NCBI GenBank assembly: GCA_947647505.1
Contig: CANSKO010000016.1
Span: forward strand, 1 to 64,000
Direction of reading: 5' to 3'
DNA length: 64,000 nt
From: an uncultured Roseburia sp.
GTDB lineage: Bacteria; Bacillota; Clostridia; Lachnospirales; Lachnospiraceae
Both the position numbers and the translations under genes were made by a program. Under the pieces are notes generated by a model, which was not told the origin of the DNA, ran no database searches, and saw nothing but the letters and a program-made list of their open reading frames with translations. Positions 1 through 7,847 of the stretch are shown in pieces; positions within the stretch are counted from its first letter, which is position 1; every line of letters begins with the position of its first letter.

Positions 1-101
1 GGCATAGAGGTATCCCGTGCGATTTCCTCTTTCCTGCCATACGGCATAGAGGTATCCCGTGCGATTTCTTCTTTATTGCCGTATGGCATAGAGGTATCCC
101 G
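1..101 (-). repeat. 42-bp tandem repeat inside a reading frame
   Basis: Two full 42-base units (1-42 and 43-84) are followed by a partial third (85-101). On the minus strand each encodes 14 residues in the same frame as the upstream start codon. Between the two full units the codon changes are CCA/CCG, TAC/TAT and GAA/GAG (all synonymous) plus AAT/AGG (Asn to Arg). The array continues off the left edge, so copy number is unknown. Confidence 0.85.
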
Positions 102-164
102 CGGGATTTCCCCGCGCAGCATCAGGATCAGTTCTTCATCCAAACAGCCCGCATACTCTGCCAT
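1..164 (-). CDS. Probable RNA polymerase sporulation sigma factor SigH, N-terminal part with an in-frame repeat insert (runs off the window)
   Basis: Only the first 54 codons are inside the window. The ATG at 164-162 has a GGAGG seven bases upstream. The product begins MAEYAGCLDEELILMLRG; a DEELI..LR start is typical of SigH in Clostridia, where sigH commonly lies just after rlmB, as here (19-base gap). From residue 18 the expected sigma region is replaced or pushed away by tandem copies of a 14-residue unit, RDTSMPYG(N/R)KEEIA. No stop occurs before the window edge. The SigH name is inference from the first 17 residues and gene order. It could instead be another small protein that carries the repeat. 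Confidence 0.5.
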   Translation of the reverse strand, partial: MAEYAGCLDEELILMLRGEIPRDTSMPYGNKEEIARDTSMPYGRKEEIARDTSM

Positions 165-183
165 TTCCTTTCCCTCCGTCCGC

Positions 184-924
184 CTAAATGCCTCTCTGGC
201 GCAAAATCTCATATGCAAGCACGCCCGTCGCCACCGACGCATTCAACGAATCAATATCGCCTTTCATCGGAATCGACGCGGTAAAATCACAGGTTTCCTT
301 TACCAGCTTTGAAACGCCTTCGCCCTCGCTTCCAATGACAAGGCCGATAGGCCCTTTCAAATCCAGATCATACATCATCGTTCCGTCCATATCCGCGCAG
401 ACAAACCAGATCCCCTCTTTTTTTAACGCCTGTATCGTCTGCGTCAGATTCGTCACTTTCGCTACCGGCGTATAATTGATGGCTCCGGCAGAAGCTTTTG
501 CAACAACGCCCGTCAGCCCCACGGCCCGGCGCTTTGGCAGGATAACGCCGTGCGCGCCGACCAGATTGGCCGTACGAATGATCGCGCCCAGATTGTGCGG
601 ATCTTCGATATTGTCAGCCAGAATCAAAAACGGCGCCTCGCCCTTATCGCGCGCTTTTTGCAGCATATCCTCCACCGACGCATAGGCGTATGCCGCAGCC
701 ACTGCGATGACGCCCTGATGCTTTTTCGTCTCAGAAAGCTGATCGAGCCGTTCTTTGGAAACAAACTGCAAAATCGTATCGCATTTTTTTGCTTCCCGCA
801 AAATCGTCTGAACCGGGCCGTCCTTACATCCCTCCTGCACATACAGCCGGTCGATCGTCTTTCCGGAGCGAAACGCTTCCAGTACCGGGTTTCTGCCTTC
901 TATTTTTAATGTTTCGTATTCCAT
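184..924 (-). CDS. rlmB: 23S rRNA (guanosine-2'-O-)-methyltransferase RlmB
   Basis: A 246-residue TrmH/SpoU-family SPOUT methyltransferase, expected to methylate the 2'-O of a conserved guanosine (G2251 in E. coli) in the peptidyl-transferase loop using SAM. Residues 1-78 form the substrate-binding N-terminal domain. The SPOUT core carries motif 1 NIEDPHNLGAIIR (105-117), motif 2 GSEGEG (198-203) and motif 3 IPMKGDIDSLNAS (218-230), which build the knot that binds SAM. Length is normal. It starts three bases after mrnC ends and is the fourth gene of the T-box-controlled cysE operon, a common order in Clostridia. It could also be annotated TrmH family. Confidence 0.93.
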   Translation of the reverse strand: MEYETLKIEGRNPVLEAFRSGKTIDRLYVQEGCKDGPVQTILREAKKCDTILQFVSKERLDQLSETKKHQGVIAVAAAYAYASVEDMLQKARDKGEAPFLILADNIEDPHNLGAIIRTANLVGAHGVILPKRRAVGLTGVVAKASAGAINYTPVAKVTNLTQTIQALKKEGIWFVCADMDGTMMYDLDLKGPIGLVIGSEGEGVSKLVKETCDFTASIPMKGDIDSLNASVATGVLAYEILRQRGI

Positions 925-927
925 CTC

Positions 928-1362
928 CTATATCCTTTCCCCAAGCTCTTCCAGTCCTTTCTGAACCAGAAATAAAATACGGTCAAACCGATCCGTCAGA
1001 TACAAAAAACCAAACAGCGCTTCCAGTCCCGTCGCTTTCCGGTAATCCTGCACGGATGCATGTCTGGCTACCGTCTGAGAATGCGCGTTTCTGCCCCTGC
1101 GGTATGCCGCAAGCTCTTCCTCCGTCAGAAACGGAAGCAGTTTTTCTGCAAGCTTTGCCTGCGTCTGCGCCTTCGCAAAATGGCTTGTCCGCCGATCCAG
1201 CTCCCCGGGACGCCGGTTGCCGCGCCCTACGACGATGGAACGGATTACCAGTTCAAAAATGCCGTCTCCGATATACGCCAGCGCCAGAGGCGAATACGTG
1301 CGGATATCCACCTCTTCCAGCGCAAACCATTCTCGAATCGACGCATTTATACCCTTTTCCAT
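928..1362 (-). CDS. mrnC: Mini-ribonuclease 3 (MrnC)
   Basis: A 144-residue RNase III-like endonuclease without the double-stranded-RNA-binding domain; the family matures 23S rRNA ends in Firmicutes. The signature [15 protein letters not shown] (residues 23-37) holds the catalytic Asp, and [13 protein letters not shown] near residue 112 supplies the second acidic patch. The start codon lies inside the end of cysS (16-base overlap) and the stop is three bases before rlmB, so cysS-mrnC-rlmB looks translationally coupled. The cysS-mrnC-rlmB order is seen across Bacillota, which supports the name. Confidence 0.93.
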   Translation of the reverse strand: MEKGINASIREWFALEEVDIRTYSPLALAYIGDGIFELVIRSIVVGRGNRRPGELDRRTSHFAKAQTQAKLAEKLLPFLTEEELAAYRRGRNAHSQTVARHASVQDYRKATGLEALFGFLYLTDRFDRILFLVQKGLEELGERI

Positions 1363-2753
1363 TGTACGCCTTCTCTCGTGTCTTTCAGCTGAATTCCTTT
1401 TTGCAAAAGCAGATCCCGAATTTCATCCGCTCTGGCAAAATCTTTTTCCTTTCGGGCCGTCTGCCGCCGCTCGATCAGCGCTTCGATCTCTTCTTCCAGC
1501 ATATTGTCTTCCTGTTCTAAGAGAATGCCAAGAATGTCGCACAGCGTACGCATCTGATCGTAAAGCTTTTCCAGATATTCTTTTGTGTTCTCGGAGGACG
1601 CGTGCGTATTGCAATACTTCACCAGCTCAAACACGGCGGAAATCGCGTCTGCCGTATTAAAATCATCCTCCATAGCGGCCTGAAACTTCTCCGTATAAAC
1701 ATGCGCATCCTTAAGAAGCGCCTCTTCTTTCTCCGTCGTCTGACAGGCGGGCGCGCTCTTTTGCAGAAACGTAAGCGTCTCTGCCGCCGTTATGATGCGA
1801 TCCAGACCGTTTTTTGCCGCTTCCATCAATTCTGCGCTGAAGTTCAGCGGACTTCTGTAATGCGCGCTCAGCATAAAGAACCGCAATACCTGCAAATCAT
1901 ATTTTTCGGAAACTTCGCGAACCGTAAAAAAGTTCCCAAGCGACTTGGACATTTTTCTGTTGTCAATATTTAAAAACGCATTGTGCATCCAGTAGCGGGA
2001 AAATGGTTTTCCATTTGCCGCTTCACTCTGGGCGATCTCATTTTCATGATGCGGAAAAATCAGATCCTCCCCGCCCGCATGAATGTCGATTTCCTCTCCC
2101 AGATATTTCTTCGCCATCACGGAACACTCGATGTGCCAGCCGGGACGCCCGTCGCTCCAGGGCGATTTCCAGTATGGCTCTCCCTCTTTTTTGGGCTTCC
2201 AGAGCACAAAATCCAGAGGATCTTCCTTCAGCTCTCCGGCAACCTTGATGTCTCTGTGCCCCGCCTGCAAATCGTCGATATTCTTGTGGGACAGCTTGCC
2301 ATAGCCGTCGAATTTGCGCGTTCTGAAATACACGGTTCCATCCGCGGCGGCATATGCATAGCCTTTTTCCACCAGCGCAGAAATCATCTCGATCATGCCG
2401 TCAATCTCCTGCGTCGCCAGCGGATGCGTCGTTGCGGGAAGCACCTGCATGCCGGCCATATCTTTTTTGCATTCCGCAATAAAACGCTGCGCCACCTCTT
2501 CCGCAAGGCTGCCCTCTTCCATTGCCTTTTTGATGATTTTGTCATCGACGTCCGTAAAATTGGATACAAAATTGACGTCATATCCCATGTGCTCCATATA
2601 GCGCCGCACCGTATCAAACACGATCATCGGCCTTGCGTTTCCGATATGTATATAATTGTATACGGTCGGTCCGCAGACATACATCTTCACTTTCCCTTCC
2701 TCCAGCGGAATGAATTCTTCTTTTTTTCCCGTCAGTGTATTATACAGTTTCAT
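1347..2753 (-). CDS. cysS: Cysteinyl-tRNA synthetase
   Basis: A 468-residue class I aminoacyl-tRNA synthetase that charges tRNA-Cys in the cytoplasm. It shows the first zinc ligand Cys27 in [10 protein letters not shown], the HIGH-type motif HIGN at 36-39, the second zinc ligand in GWHIECS, the [13 protein letters not shown] segment with the remaining zinc ligands, and KMSKS in [11 protein letters not shown] near residue 270. The C-terminal anticodon-binding helical region is complete and length is normal. It begins three bases after cysE stops and is probably controlled with it by the upstream Cys T-box. Confidence 0.97.
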   Translation of the reverse strand: MKLYNTLTGKKEEFIPLEEGKVKMYVCGPTVYNYIHIGNARPMIVFDTVRRYMEHMGYDVNFVSNFTDVDDKIIKKAMEEGSLAEEVAQRFIAECKKDMAGMQVLPATTHPLATQEIDGMIEMISALVEKGYAYAAADGTVYFRTRKFDGYGKLSHKNIDDLQAGHRDIKVAGELKEDPLDFVLWKPKKEGEPYWKSPWSDGRPGWHIECSVMAKKYLGEEIDIHAGGEDLIFPHHENEIAQSEAANGKPFSRYWMHNAFLNIDNRKMSKSLGNFFTVREVSEKYDLQVLRFFMLSAHYRSPLNFSAELMEAAKNGLDRIITAAETLTFLQKSAPACQTTEKEEALLKDAHVYTEKFQAAMEDDFNTADAISAVFELVKYCNTHASSENTKEYLEKLYDQMRTLCDILGILLEQEDNMLEEEIEALIERRQTARKEKDFARADEIRDLLLQKGIQLKDTREGVQWKRV

Positions 2754-2756
2754 ATT

Positions 2757-3455
2757 TTATGCTTTCCTCTCTTTACCAACTGCCGCATGCAGTTCTGTTT
2801 TCAATTCCCGAATCTGTTTTTCCAGATCTATGATCTTGTTGCAAAGCGCGGAATTTTCGCATTGCAGCGAAAGAATGTCTTCCTTGACCGGATCTGGCAG
2901 ATGAATCTGATCCAGATCGCTCTGGGGCACTTTCTGATTGTCTCTTTTTACAATCCTGCCGGGCACGCCCACAACGGTGCAGTTTGCCGGCACTTCCTCC
3001 AAAACGACGCTTCCGGCGCCGATTTTGGAATTTTCCCCGATGGTAAAGGAACCGAGAATCTTTGCGCCCGCGCTCACCATTACGTTATCGCACAACGTCG
3101 GATGCCGTTTGCCGCATTCTTTTCCGGTCCCGCCAAGCGTCACGCCCTGATACAGCGTAACGTTGTCTCCGATAATCGTCGTCTCTCCAATGATAACGCC
3201 GCTTCCATGATCGATAAACAGGCCCTTTCCGATTTCCGCTCCCGGATGAATCTCAATCCCCGTCTTTCTCGCCGCCCTCTGCGAAATGCGCCTCGCCCGG
3301 AAAAAATGCCCTCTCTCATACAGCCTGTGCGCCCTCCGATAGCTTAACATCACCCGAAACGTCGGGTAGAGAATCACTTCAAGCGGCGATTTGATCGCCG
3401 GGTCCCTCTCCTGTATGACGGCAATCTCTTCTTTTAAAAATCTGAAAAATTCCAT
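2757..3455 (-). CDS. cysE: Serine O-acetyltransferase
   Basis: A 232-residue hexapeptide-repeat acetyltransferase making O-acetylserine from serine and acetyl-CoA, the first step of cysteine synthesis. An N-terminal helical domain (about 1-60) precedes left-handed beta-helix repeats with the catalytic-type motifs DHGSGVIIGE and QGVTLGGTG. The loop GKECGKRHPTLCDNV and the closing VVGVPGRIV are standard. After about residue 185 there is a charged, probably coiled-coil tail absent from the shortest EpsC-type proteins. The start has AAAGGGAG upstream. It is the first gene after the T-box leader. Confidence 0.95.
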   Translation of the reverse strand: MEFFRFLKEEIAVIQERDPAIKSPLEVILYPTFRVMLSYRRAHRLYERGHFFRARRISQRAARKTGIEIHPGAEIGKGLFIDHGSGVIIGETTIIGDNVTLYQGVTLGGTGKECGKRHPTLCDNVMVSAGAKILGSFTIGENSKIGAGSVVLEEVPANCTVVGVPGRIVKRDNQKVPQSDLDQIHLPDPVKEDILSLQCENSALCNKIIDLEKQIRELKTELHAAVGKERKA

Positions 3456-3584
3456 TGCTCCCTTTCTTCTCTCTTTTCTTTCCCGCCTATGGCGCGGCGC
3501 CTCTTCTTTCTCTGCAAAAACGCCCTTTTCAGAATATGCGGCCGCCTCCGAAAAAAATACCGTTTCAAAAGCAGCGGCTTCGAA

Positions 3585-3620
3585 AGAAAAAACTTCGTCT
3601 CAGATCAAGAGACGAAGTTA
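3585..3620 (-). terminator. T-box-controlled intrinsic terminator
   Basis: Arms of 11 bases at 3609-3619 and 3591-3601 (minus strand AACTTCGTCTC and its complement) are separated by seven bases and followed by a T run. The 5' arm lies directly after the T-box core, so the T-box can form the competing antiterminator. Confidence 0.88.
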
Positions 3621-3862
3621 TCCGCGGTTCCACTCTTATGAAAAGCATATGCTTTCACTCCAATATGCGTAACGTGCACAACCCGTATCCGGCTACTGCT
3701 TTCACCGAATCCGCTCCCGGACGCACTTTAGAAACCATGTCTCAAGCTGCTTACAGCCTATGGCAGCTTCTCTCTGTCAGACAGCGGATCTCCTACTCTT
3801 TCCGTTCCCGGCCTTTTCCATATCCGTCATTTCACAGGCTTATTCGGCCTTTTACAATGTCT
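3587..3862 (-). promoter_or_regulatory. T-box leader, probably tRNA-Cys responsive, of cysE-cysS
   Basis: The minus strand holds the T-box core AGAGTGGAACCGCG at 3636-3623, immediately followed by an intrinsic terminator. Upstream, a GATCCGCT arm can pair with GAGCGGATTC to close a long Stem I. On the 3' side of that stem the sequence AAGTGCG places a TGC triplet at 3725-3723 where a specifier codon is expected. TGC is a cysteine codon, matching the downstream genes. In this family uncharged tRNA pairs with specifier and T-box and prevents termination. The specifier position is my by-eye folding. Confidence 0.9.
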
Positions 3863-3891
3863 AGTTTATGCACAGAACTGCATTTTGTCAA
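3863..3891 (-). promoter_or_regulatory. Promoter of the cysE-cysS-mrnC-rlmB operon
   Basis: A TTGACA -35 (3891-3886) and TAAACT -10 (3868-3863) are separated by 17 bases, just upstream of the T-box leader. Confidence 0.8.
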
Positions 3892-3921
3892 CTGTTTCTT
3901 TTGGATTGTCCGGTTTTCCAT

Positions 3922-3967
3922 AAAAAAACAACATCCCGCCGGACAGCTTCTCCCGTCTGGCTGGATG
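3922..3967 (-). terminator. Terminator after the tRNA pair
   Basis: On the minus strand, arms CATCC-GCC-GAC and GTC-GGC-GGATG pair with single mismatches between blocks (3967-3932), followed by TTGTTTTTTT. It lies between tRNA-Met and the cysE promoter. Confidence 0.75.
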
Positions 3968-3980
3968 CCTTTTCATCAAA

Positions 3981-4054
3981 TAGCGGAAGGGAGATTTGAA
4001 CTCTCGACACCACGGGTATGAACCGTGTGCTCTAGCCAACTGAGCTATTCCGCC
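3981..4054 (-). tRNA. tRNA-Met (anticodon CAT), elongator type
   Basis: A 74-nt cloverleaf: acceptor GGCGGAA/TTCCGCT with discriminator A, D-stem GCTC/GAGC, anticodon stem CACGG/CCGTG around loop TTCATAC (anticodon CAT), and T loop TTCAAAT. CCA is not encoded. The T stem shows one A-C mismatch. It lacks the three G-C pairs expected in an initiator anticodon stem, so elongator Met is favoured. Co-transcribed after tRNA-Val, nine bases away. Confidence 0.92.
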
Positions 4055-4063
4055 ATAAATATA

Positions 4064-4136
4064 TGGGACCTATAGGGCTCGAACCTATGACCCTCTGCTT
4101 GTAAGGCAGATGCTCTCCCAGCTGAGCTAAGATCCC
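4064..4136 (-). tRNA. tRNA-Val (anticodon TAC)
   Basis: A 73-nt cloverleaf: acceptor GGGATCT/AGGTCCC with discriminator A, D-stem GCTC/GAGC, anticodon stem TCTGC/GCAGA around loop CTTACAA (anticodon TAC), and T loop TTCGAGC. CCA is not encoded. First gene of the two-tRNA transcript. Confidence 0.94.
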
Positions 4137-4168
4137 ATATGGACAGGCCATGTCTGACCTGCCTTTGT

Positions 4169-4198
4169 ATTATATAACCACTTTCTGGTATATGTCAA
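4169..4198 (-). promoter_or_regulatory. Promoter of the tRNA-Val/tRNA-Met operon
   Basis: TTGACA (4198-4193) and TATAAT (4174-4169), both perfect consensus, are 18 bases apart and about 33 bases upstream of tRNA-Val. Confidence 0.85.
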
Positions 4199-4221
4199 GC
4201 TTTTTTTTCATTTTTTTCATT

Positions 4222-5211
4222 TTATGCCAGAGCAGCCGTAATAATCGCCATCGAATATACTTCGGCCGCGTTGCATCCGCGTGACAGATCGTTTACCGGC
4301 GCATTCAATCCCAGAAGAATCGGTCCGTACGCTTCAAATCCGCCCAGACGCTGCGCAATTTTATATCCGATATTTCCCGCGCTGATATCCGGGAAGATGA
4401 ACGTATTGATATGCCCCGCAAATTCCGCTTCCGGACATTTCGTGCGCGCCACGCGCGGCGACACTGCCGCGTCAAACTGCAATTCACCTTCGACGGCAAG
4501 ATCCGGCGCTTTCTTCCTTGTCTTTTCGGCCGCATTGCGCATGCGGTCCACGTCTTCTCCGGCTCCCGAACCAAACGTAGAATAGCTTAAAAAGCCTACT
4601 TTGGGATCTACGCCAAAAATCTTCGCGCACTCTGACGCCTCGATCGCGATCTCAACCAGCTCGTCCTCCGTCGGACGAATATTGATGGCGCAGTCCGCCA
4701 TCGCCAGCACTTCGTTGTCACCCGTCGCCCTTGAGCGCACCAGAATAAACACAGAGCTTACAATGCTGCTGCCCGGCTTCGTCTTGATCAGCTGCAGCGC
4801 CGGACGAACCGTATCCGCCGTAGAATACGTCGCGCCGCCCAGAAGCGAATCCGCCATGCCCATCTTAATCAGCATCGTGCCAAAATAATTGGTCTGCAAC
4901 AAAACTTCTCTGGCTTTCTCTATCGTATAGCCTTTTCCCTTACGCAGCTCACAGAACATCTCCGCCATCTCGTCCATCCGGTCAAACTTCTTTGGATCAA
5001 TGATTTCAGCGCCGCGAATGTTGTATCCGCACTCCTCCGACGCCGCAAAAATCTCGTCTTCATCGCCCACCAGAATCGGGCTTAAAAAGTTGCTTGCCAG
5101 CAGACGGGAAGCCGCTTCCAGTATACGCGCATCCGTCCCTTCCGTAAATACAATCTTCTTCGGGTTCTTCTTGAGCATCCCGATCAATTCCCCAAATCCA
5201 AGTATTGCCAT
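4222..5211 (-). CDS. pta: Phosphate acetyltransferase
   Basis: A 329-residue short-form Pta interconverting acetyl-CoA and acetyl phosphate, the first half of the acetate/ATP branch. It begins MAILGFGELIGMLKKNPKKI and has IVFTEGTDARILEAA, TNYFGTMLIKMGMADSLLGG and the late segment KCPEAEFAGHINTFIFPDIS characteristic of the PTA/PTB fold. No N-terminal regulatory domains are present, as usual in Firmicutes. ackA, often next to pta in clostridia, is not adjacent: tRNAs follow and the methionine operon precedes. No clear terminator hairpin lies between the stop and the tRNA promoter. Confidence 0.95.
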   Translation of the reverse strand: MAILGFGELIGMLKKNPKKIVFTEGTDARILEAASRLLASNFLSPILVGDEDEIFAASEECGYNIRGAEIIDPKKFDRMDEMAEMFCELRKGKGYTIEKAREVLLQTNYFGTMLIKMGMADSLLGGATYSTADTVRPALQLIKTKPGSSIVSSVFILVRSRATGDNEVLAMADCAINIRPTEDELVEIAIEASECAKIFGVDPKVGFLSYSTFGSGAGEDVDRMRNAAEKTRKKAPDLAVEGELQFDAAVSPRVARTKCPEAEFAGHINTFIFPDISAGNIGYKIAQRLGGFEAYGPILLGLNAPVNDLSRGCNAAEVYSMAIITAALA

Positions 5212-5339
5212 ATCCTCTCTTCTCCTTCTCTCTTCAAATTATATCTGCGCCATTCTGCGCTTCACAGGATAATGCCCATCCATACTCCGTAATGCTACAC
5301 CCTCCGGCCACTTTGTACTAATATGAACCGTCAATTTCC

Positions 5340-5368
5340 ATTGTATACACTTTTTTCCAAAAAAGCAA
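5340..5368 (-). promoter_or_regulatory. Candidate promoter of pta
   Basis: TTGCTT (5368-5363) and TACAAT (5345-5340) with a 17-base spacer lie in the 215-base gap between metH and pta. This predicts an mRNA leader of about 120 bases. I see no recognised riboswitch in that leader. Confidence 0.5.
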
Positions 5369-5426
5369 GCGCACCCGGTATCTTTCTTCAAAAATCCATA
5401 TGGAACGATCCGCTCCGCTCAACCGG

Positions 5427-7847
5427 TCAGACCGATTCCGTCAGCCGTTCCACCAGACGCACGCAGGCCGCCGCATCCGACGAATATCCATCCGCGCCAA
5501 TCTCCTTCGCAAAGCTCTCCGTCGTCGCCGCGCCGCCTATAATAATCCTGCTTTTGCAATTTCTCTCCCGCGCAAGCTCCACTACGTCCTTCATGCGCAG
5601 CATCGTCGTCGTCATAAGCGCGGAAAGCCCGATGATCTGCGCCTGCTCTTCCATTGCGGTCGCTACAATCCGCTCCGCAGACACATCCTTTCCCAGATCA
5701 ATCACGCGATAACCGTAGTTTTTTAACATCAGCACGACAAGGTTTTTGCCGATGTCATGAATATCGCCTTCTACGGTAGCCATAAGAACCGTCGCCCGCT
5801 CTGTTTCGCTCCCTTCGCGTTTTAACATCGGCTCTAAATATTCCATTGCCGTCTGCATTGCGCCGGCTGAGGCAATCAGCTGCGGCAGAAAATAAATCTG
5901 CTGTTCAAATAAATCTCCAACCTTGCCAATCGCAGGAATCAAACAGTCGTTCACCAGCGTATCCGGCGTCTCTTCTGCCGAAAGCGCCCGATCCACTTCT
6001 TTTAAAATCGCGCCTTTGTTGCCTTCGACGACGCAGCGAAAGACGCGCGTCTTTGGCGCATCCTCCGCCTCCTGCGGCTCCTGCGCGGCTTCCTGCGGCT
6101 TTTGCGCCGCCTTTTTGCGGTTTGCCCGCTCGATATAGCGTATGTCCGCGCCTTCCTTCTGCATCAGAAGATCTGCGGCATACGCCGCATCGACCAACGC
6201 CTCCTGCCCCGGATTGGCAATGGCCATCGTAAGCCCTCCTGCAATCGCCGCCGTCAGAAACGCGGCGTTGATACAGCCGCGCTCCGGCAGTCCAAACGAG
6301 ATATTGGACAGACCGCAGATCGTGGCAAGGCTGAGCTCCTTACAGTATGCAATCGTTTCCAGACATTCTCTGGCGGCGGCAGGATTCGCCCCCACGGTTG
6401 CCACCAGTCCGTCTACCACGATGTCCTCTTTTTCCATCCCATGCGCTTTGGCCGCGTTTACAATCGTTTCTATAATCTGATGCTTTTCTTCTATCGTTTC
6501 CGGCAGTCCCTGATCCGAAAGCGGCAGCAAAATAAACATAGCCCCATACTTTGCCGCAAGCGGAAGCAGCGCTTCAAATTTTTCCTTTTCCAGAGAGATC
6601 GAATTGATTAAAGCGCGTCCCGGATAAATCCGAAGCGCCGCTTCGATTACGTCCACGTGGCTTGAATCGATGCAAAGCGGAAGGTCCGTCACCGAAGAAA
6701 CTTCATAAATCGTGCGCAGCATCATCTCCTTTTCATCGATGCCGTTCATGCCAAGATTTAAGTCCAGAACCGCCGCGCCATCCGCCTCCTGTCTGGCCGC
6801 CATTTCCAGAACAAGATCCAGACTGCCTTCTTTTAAGCTTTCCTGCAGCTTTTTCTTACCGGTCGGATTGATGCGCTCGCCCACAATGGCAAACGGTCCG
6901 TCCGGCAAAATCTCCATATGGCTGCGCTCCGACGCAAGAAAACGCCGGCGTTTTTTCTGAACCGGAAGCAGCGTTGCCTCCCGCAGCCGCCTCGTCATCT
7001 CCCGGATATGCTCCGGCGTCGTGCCGCAGCAGCCGCCAAAAATACGCGCGCCGCAGGCGGCAAGCGTCTCTGCCGCCTCTCCAAACGTCTGCGGCTGCAT
7101 ATCGTAAACCGTGCGCCCGGCCGAAAGCCGGGGCATTCCTGCATTTGGCTTCACTAAAACAGGAACATTGGCCACGTCATACATCGCCCGAATCTGCTCC
7201 GCCATCTTATCCGGCCCAACGGAGCAATTCATCCCAACTGCGTCCGCGCCAAGACTTTGCAGCACAATAACGGCCGTCTTCGGGTCCGTGCCATAGAGCG
7301 TACGGCCCGTCTCTTCAAATGTAAGGCTGACCATAACCGGCTTATTGCTGCACGATCGAATGGCAAACAAAGCCGCGCGGCACTCCTGCAGGCTCATCAT
7401 CGTTTCGACTGCATACAAATCCACGCCGGCCGCCTCTAACGCACAGACCTGTTCCCGATAAATTTCCACCAGCTCCTCAAACGGCATGTCTCCAATCGGA
7501 TACAGCTGCCGCCCCGTCATAGAAATGTCCGCCGCCACATACGCGCGTCCGGCCGCAGCCTCTTTCGAAAGCTCTGCCAGTCTGCGGTTCATTTCTGAAA
7601 GCCGCTCTTTTAACCCATATTCCGCGAGCTTTATGCGGTTTGCAGTAAACGTAGGCGCATACAGGATCTGCGTCCCGGCTTCCACGTACGCGCGCTGCAA
7701 ATCTAAAATGGCATCCGGATGGTCCAGTATCCACTGCTCCGGGCATACGCCCATCTTCATGCCCGCCGCCTGCAAATTGCTGCCGGTCGCGCCGTCCAGT
7801 ATTACGGCTCCCTGCTCTGTAAGCCGCTTAAATTCTTCCCTCGTCAT
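5427..7847 (-). CDS. metH: Cobalamin-dependent methionine synthase lacking the reactivation domain
   Basis: An 806-residue protein. An N-terminal homocysteine methyltransferase barrel (about 1-290) carries the zinc-ligand segments GMNCSVGP and GGCCGTTPEHI. A pterin-binding domain (about 310-570) has IVGERINPTGKKK and LDLNLGMNGIDE. A B12-binding cap and Rossmann domain (about 610-806) contain GDIHDIGKNLV, the His ligand motif, plus GLSALMTTTM. It methylates homocysteine from methyltetrahydrofolate via methylcobalamin. The roughly 330-residue C-terminal SAM/flavodoxin-dependent activation domain of E. coli MetH is missing, so reactivation must come from elsewhere. The linker near residue 580-600 is a repetitive KPQEAAQEPQEAE. 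It overlaps the preceding gene by four bases (ATGA). Confidence 0.95.
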   Translation of the reverse strand: MTREEFKRLTEQGAVILDGATGSNLQAAGMKMGVCPEQWILDHPDAILDLQRAYVEAGTQILYAPTFTANRIKLAEYGLKERLSEMNRRLAELSKEAAAGRAYVAADISMTGRQLYPIGDMPFEELVEIYREQVCALEAAGVDLYAVETMMSLQECRAALFAIRSCSNKPVMVSLTFEETGRTLYGTDPKTAVIVLQSLGADAVGMNCSVGPDKMAEQIRAMYDVANVPVLVKPNAGMPRLSAGRTVYDMQPQTFGEAAETLAACGARIFGGCCGTTPEHIREMTRRLREATLLPVQKKRRRFLASERSHMEILPDGPFAIVGERINPTGKKKLQESLKEGSLDLVLEMAARQEADGAAVLDLNLGMNGIDEKEMMLRTIYEVSSVTDLPLCIDSSHVDVIEAALRIYPGRALINSISLEKEKFEALLPLAAKYGAMFILLPLSDQGLPETIEEKHQIIETIVNAAKAHGMEKEDIVVDGLVATVGANPAAARECLETIAYCKELSLATICGLSNISFGLPERGCINAAFLTAAIAGGLTMAIANPGQEALVDAAYAADLLMQKEGADIRYIERANRKKAAQKPQEAAQEPQEAEDAPKTRVFRCVVEGNKGAILKEVDRALSAEETPDTLVNDCLIPAIGKVGDLFEQQIYFLPQLIASAGAMQTAMEYLEPMLKREGSETERATVLMATVEGDIHDIGKNLVVLMLKNYGYRVIDLGKDVSAERIVATAMEEQAQIIGLSALMTTTMLRMKDVVELARERNCKSRIIIGGAATTESFAKEIGADGYSSDAAACVRLVERLTESV

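Noticed and set aside
1-101. CRISPR array
   Set aside because: Repeats are directly adjacent without spacers and are coding.
1983-3347. Long plus-strand open frame (454 codons) opposite cysS and cysE
   Set aside because: It is antisense to two certain genes, has no ribosome site and a composition rich in R, H, F and C typical of mirror frames.
3455-4021. Plus-strand open frame across the T-box region
   Set aside because: Covers the T-box, terminators and part of tRNA-Met; no coding signature.
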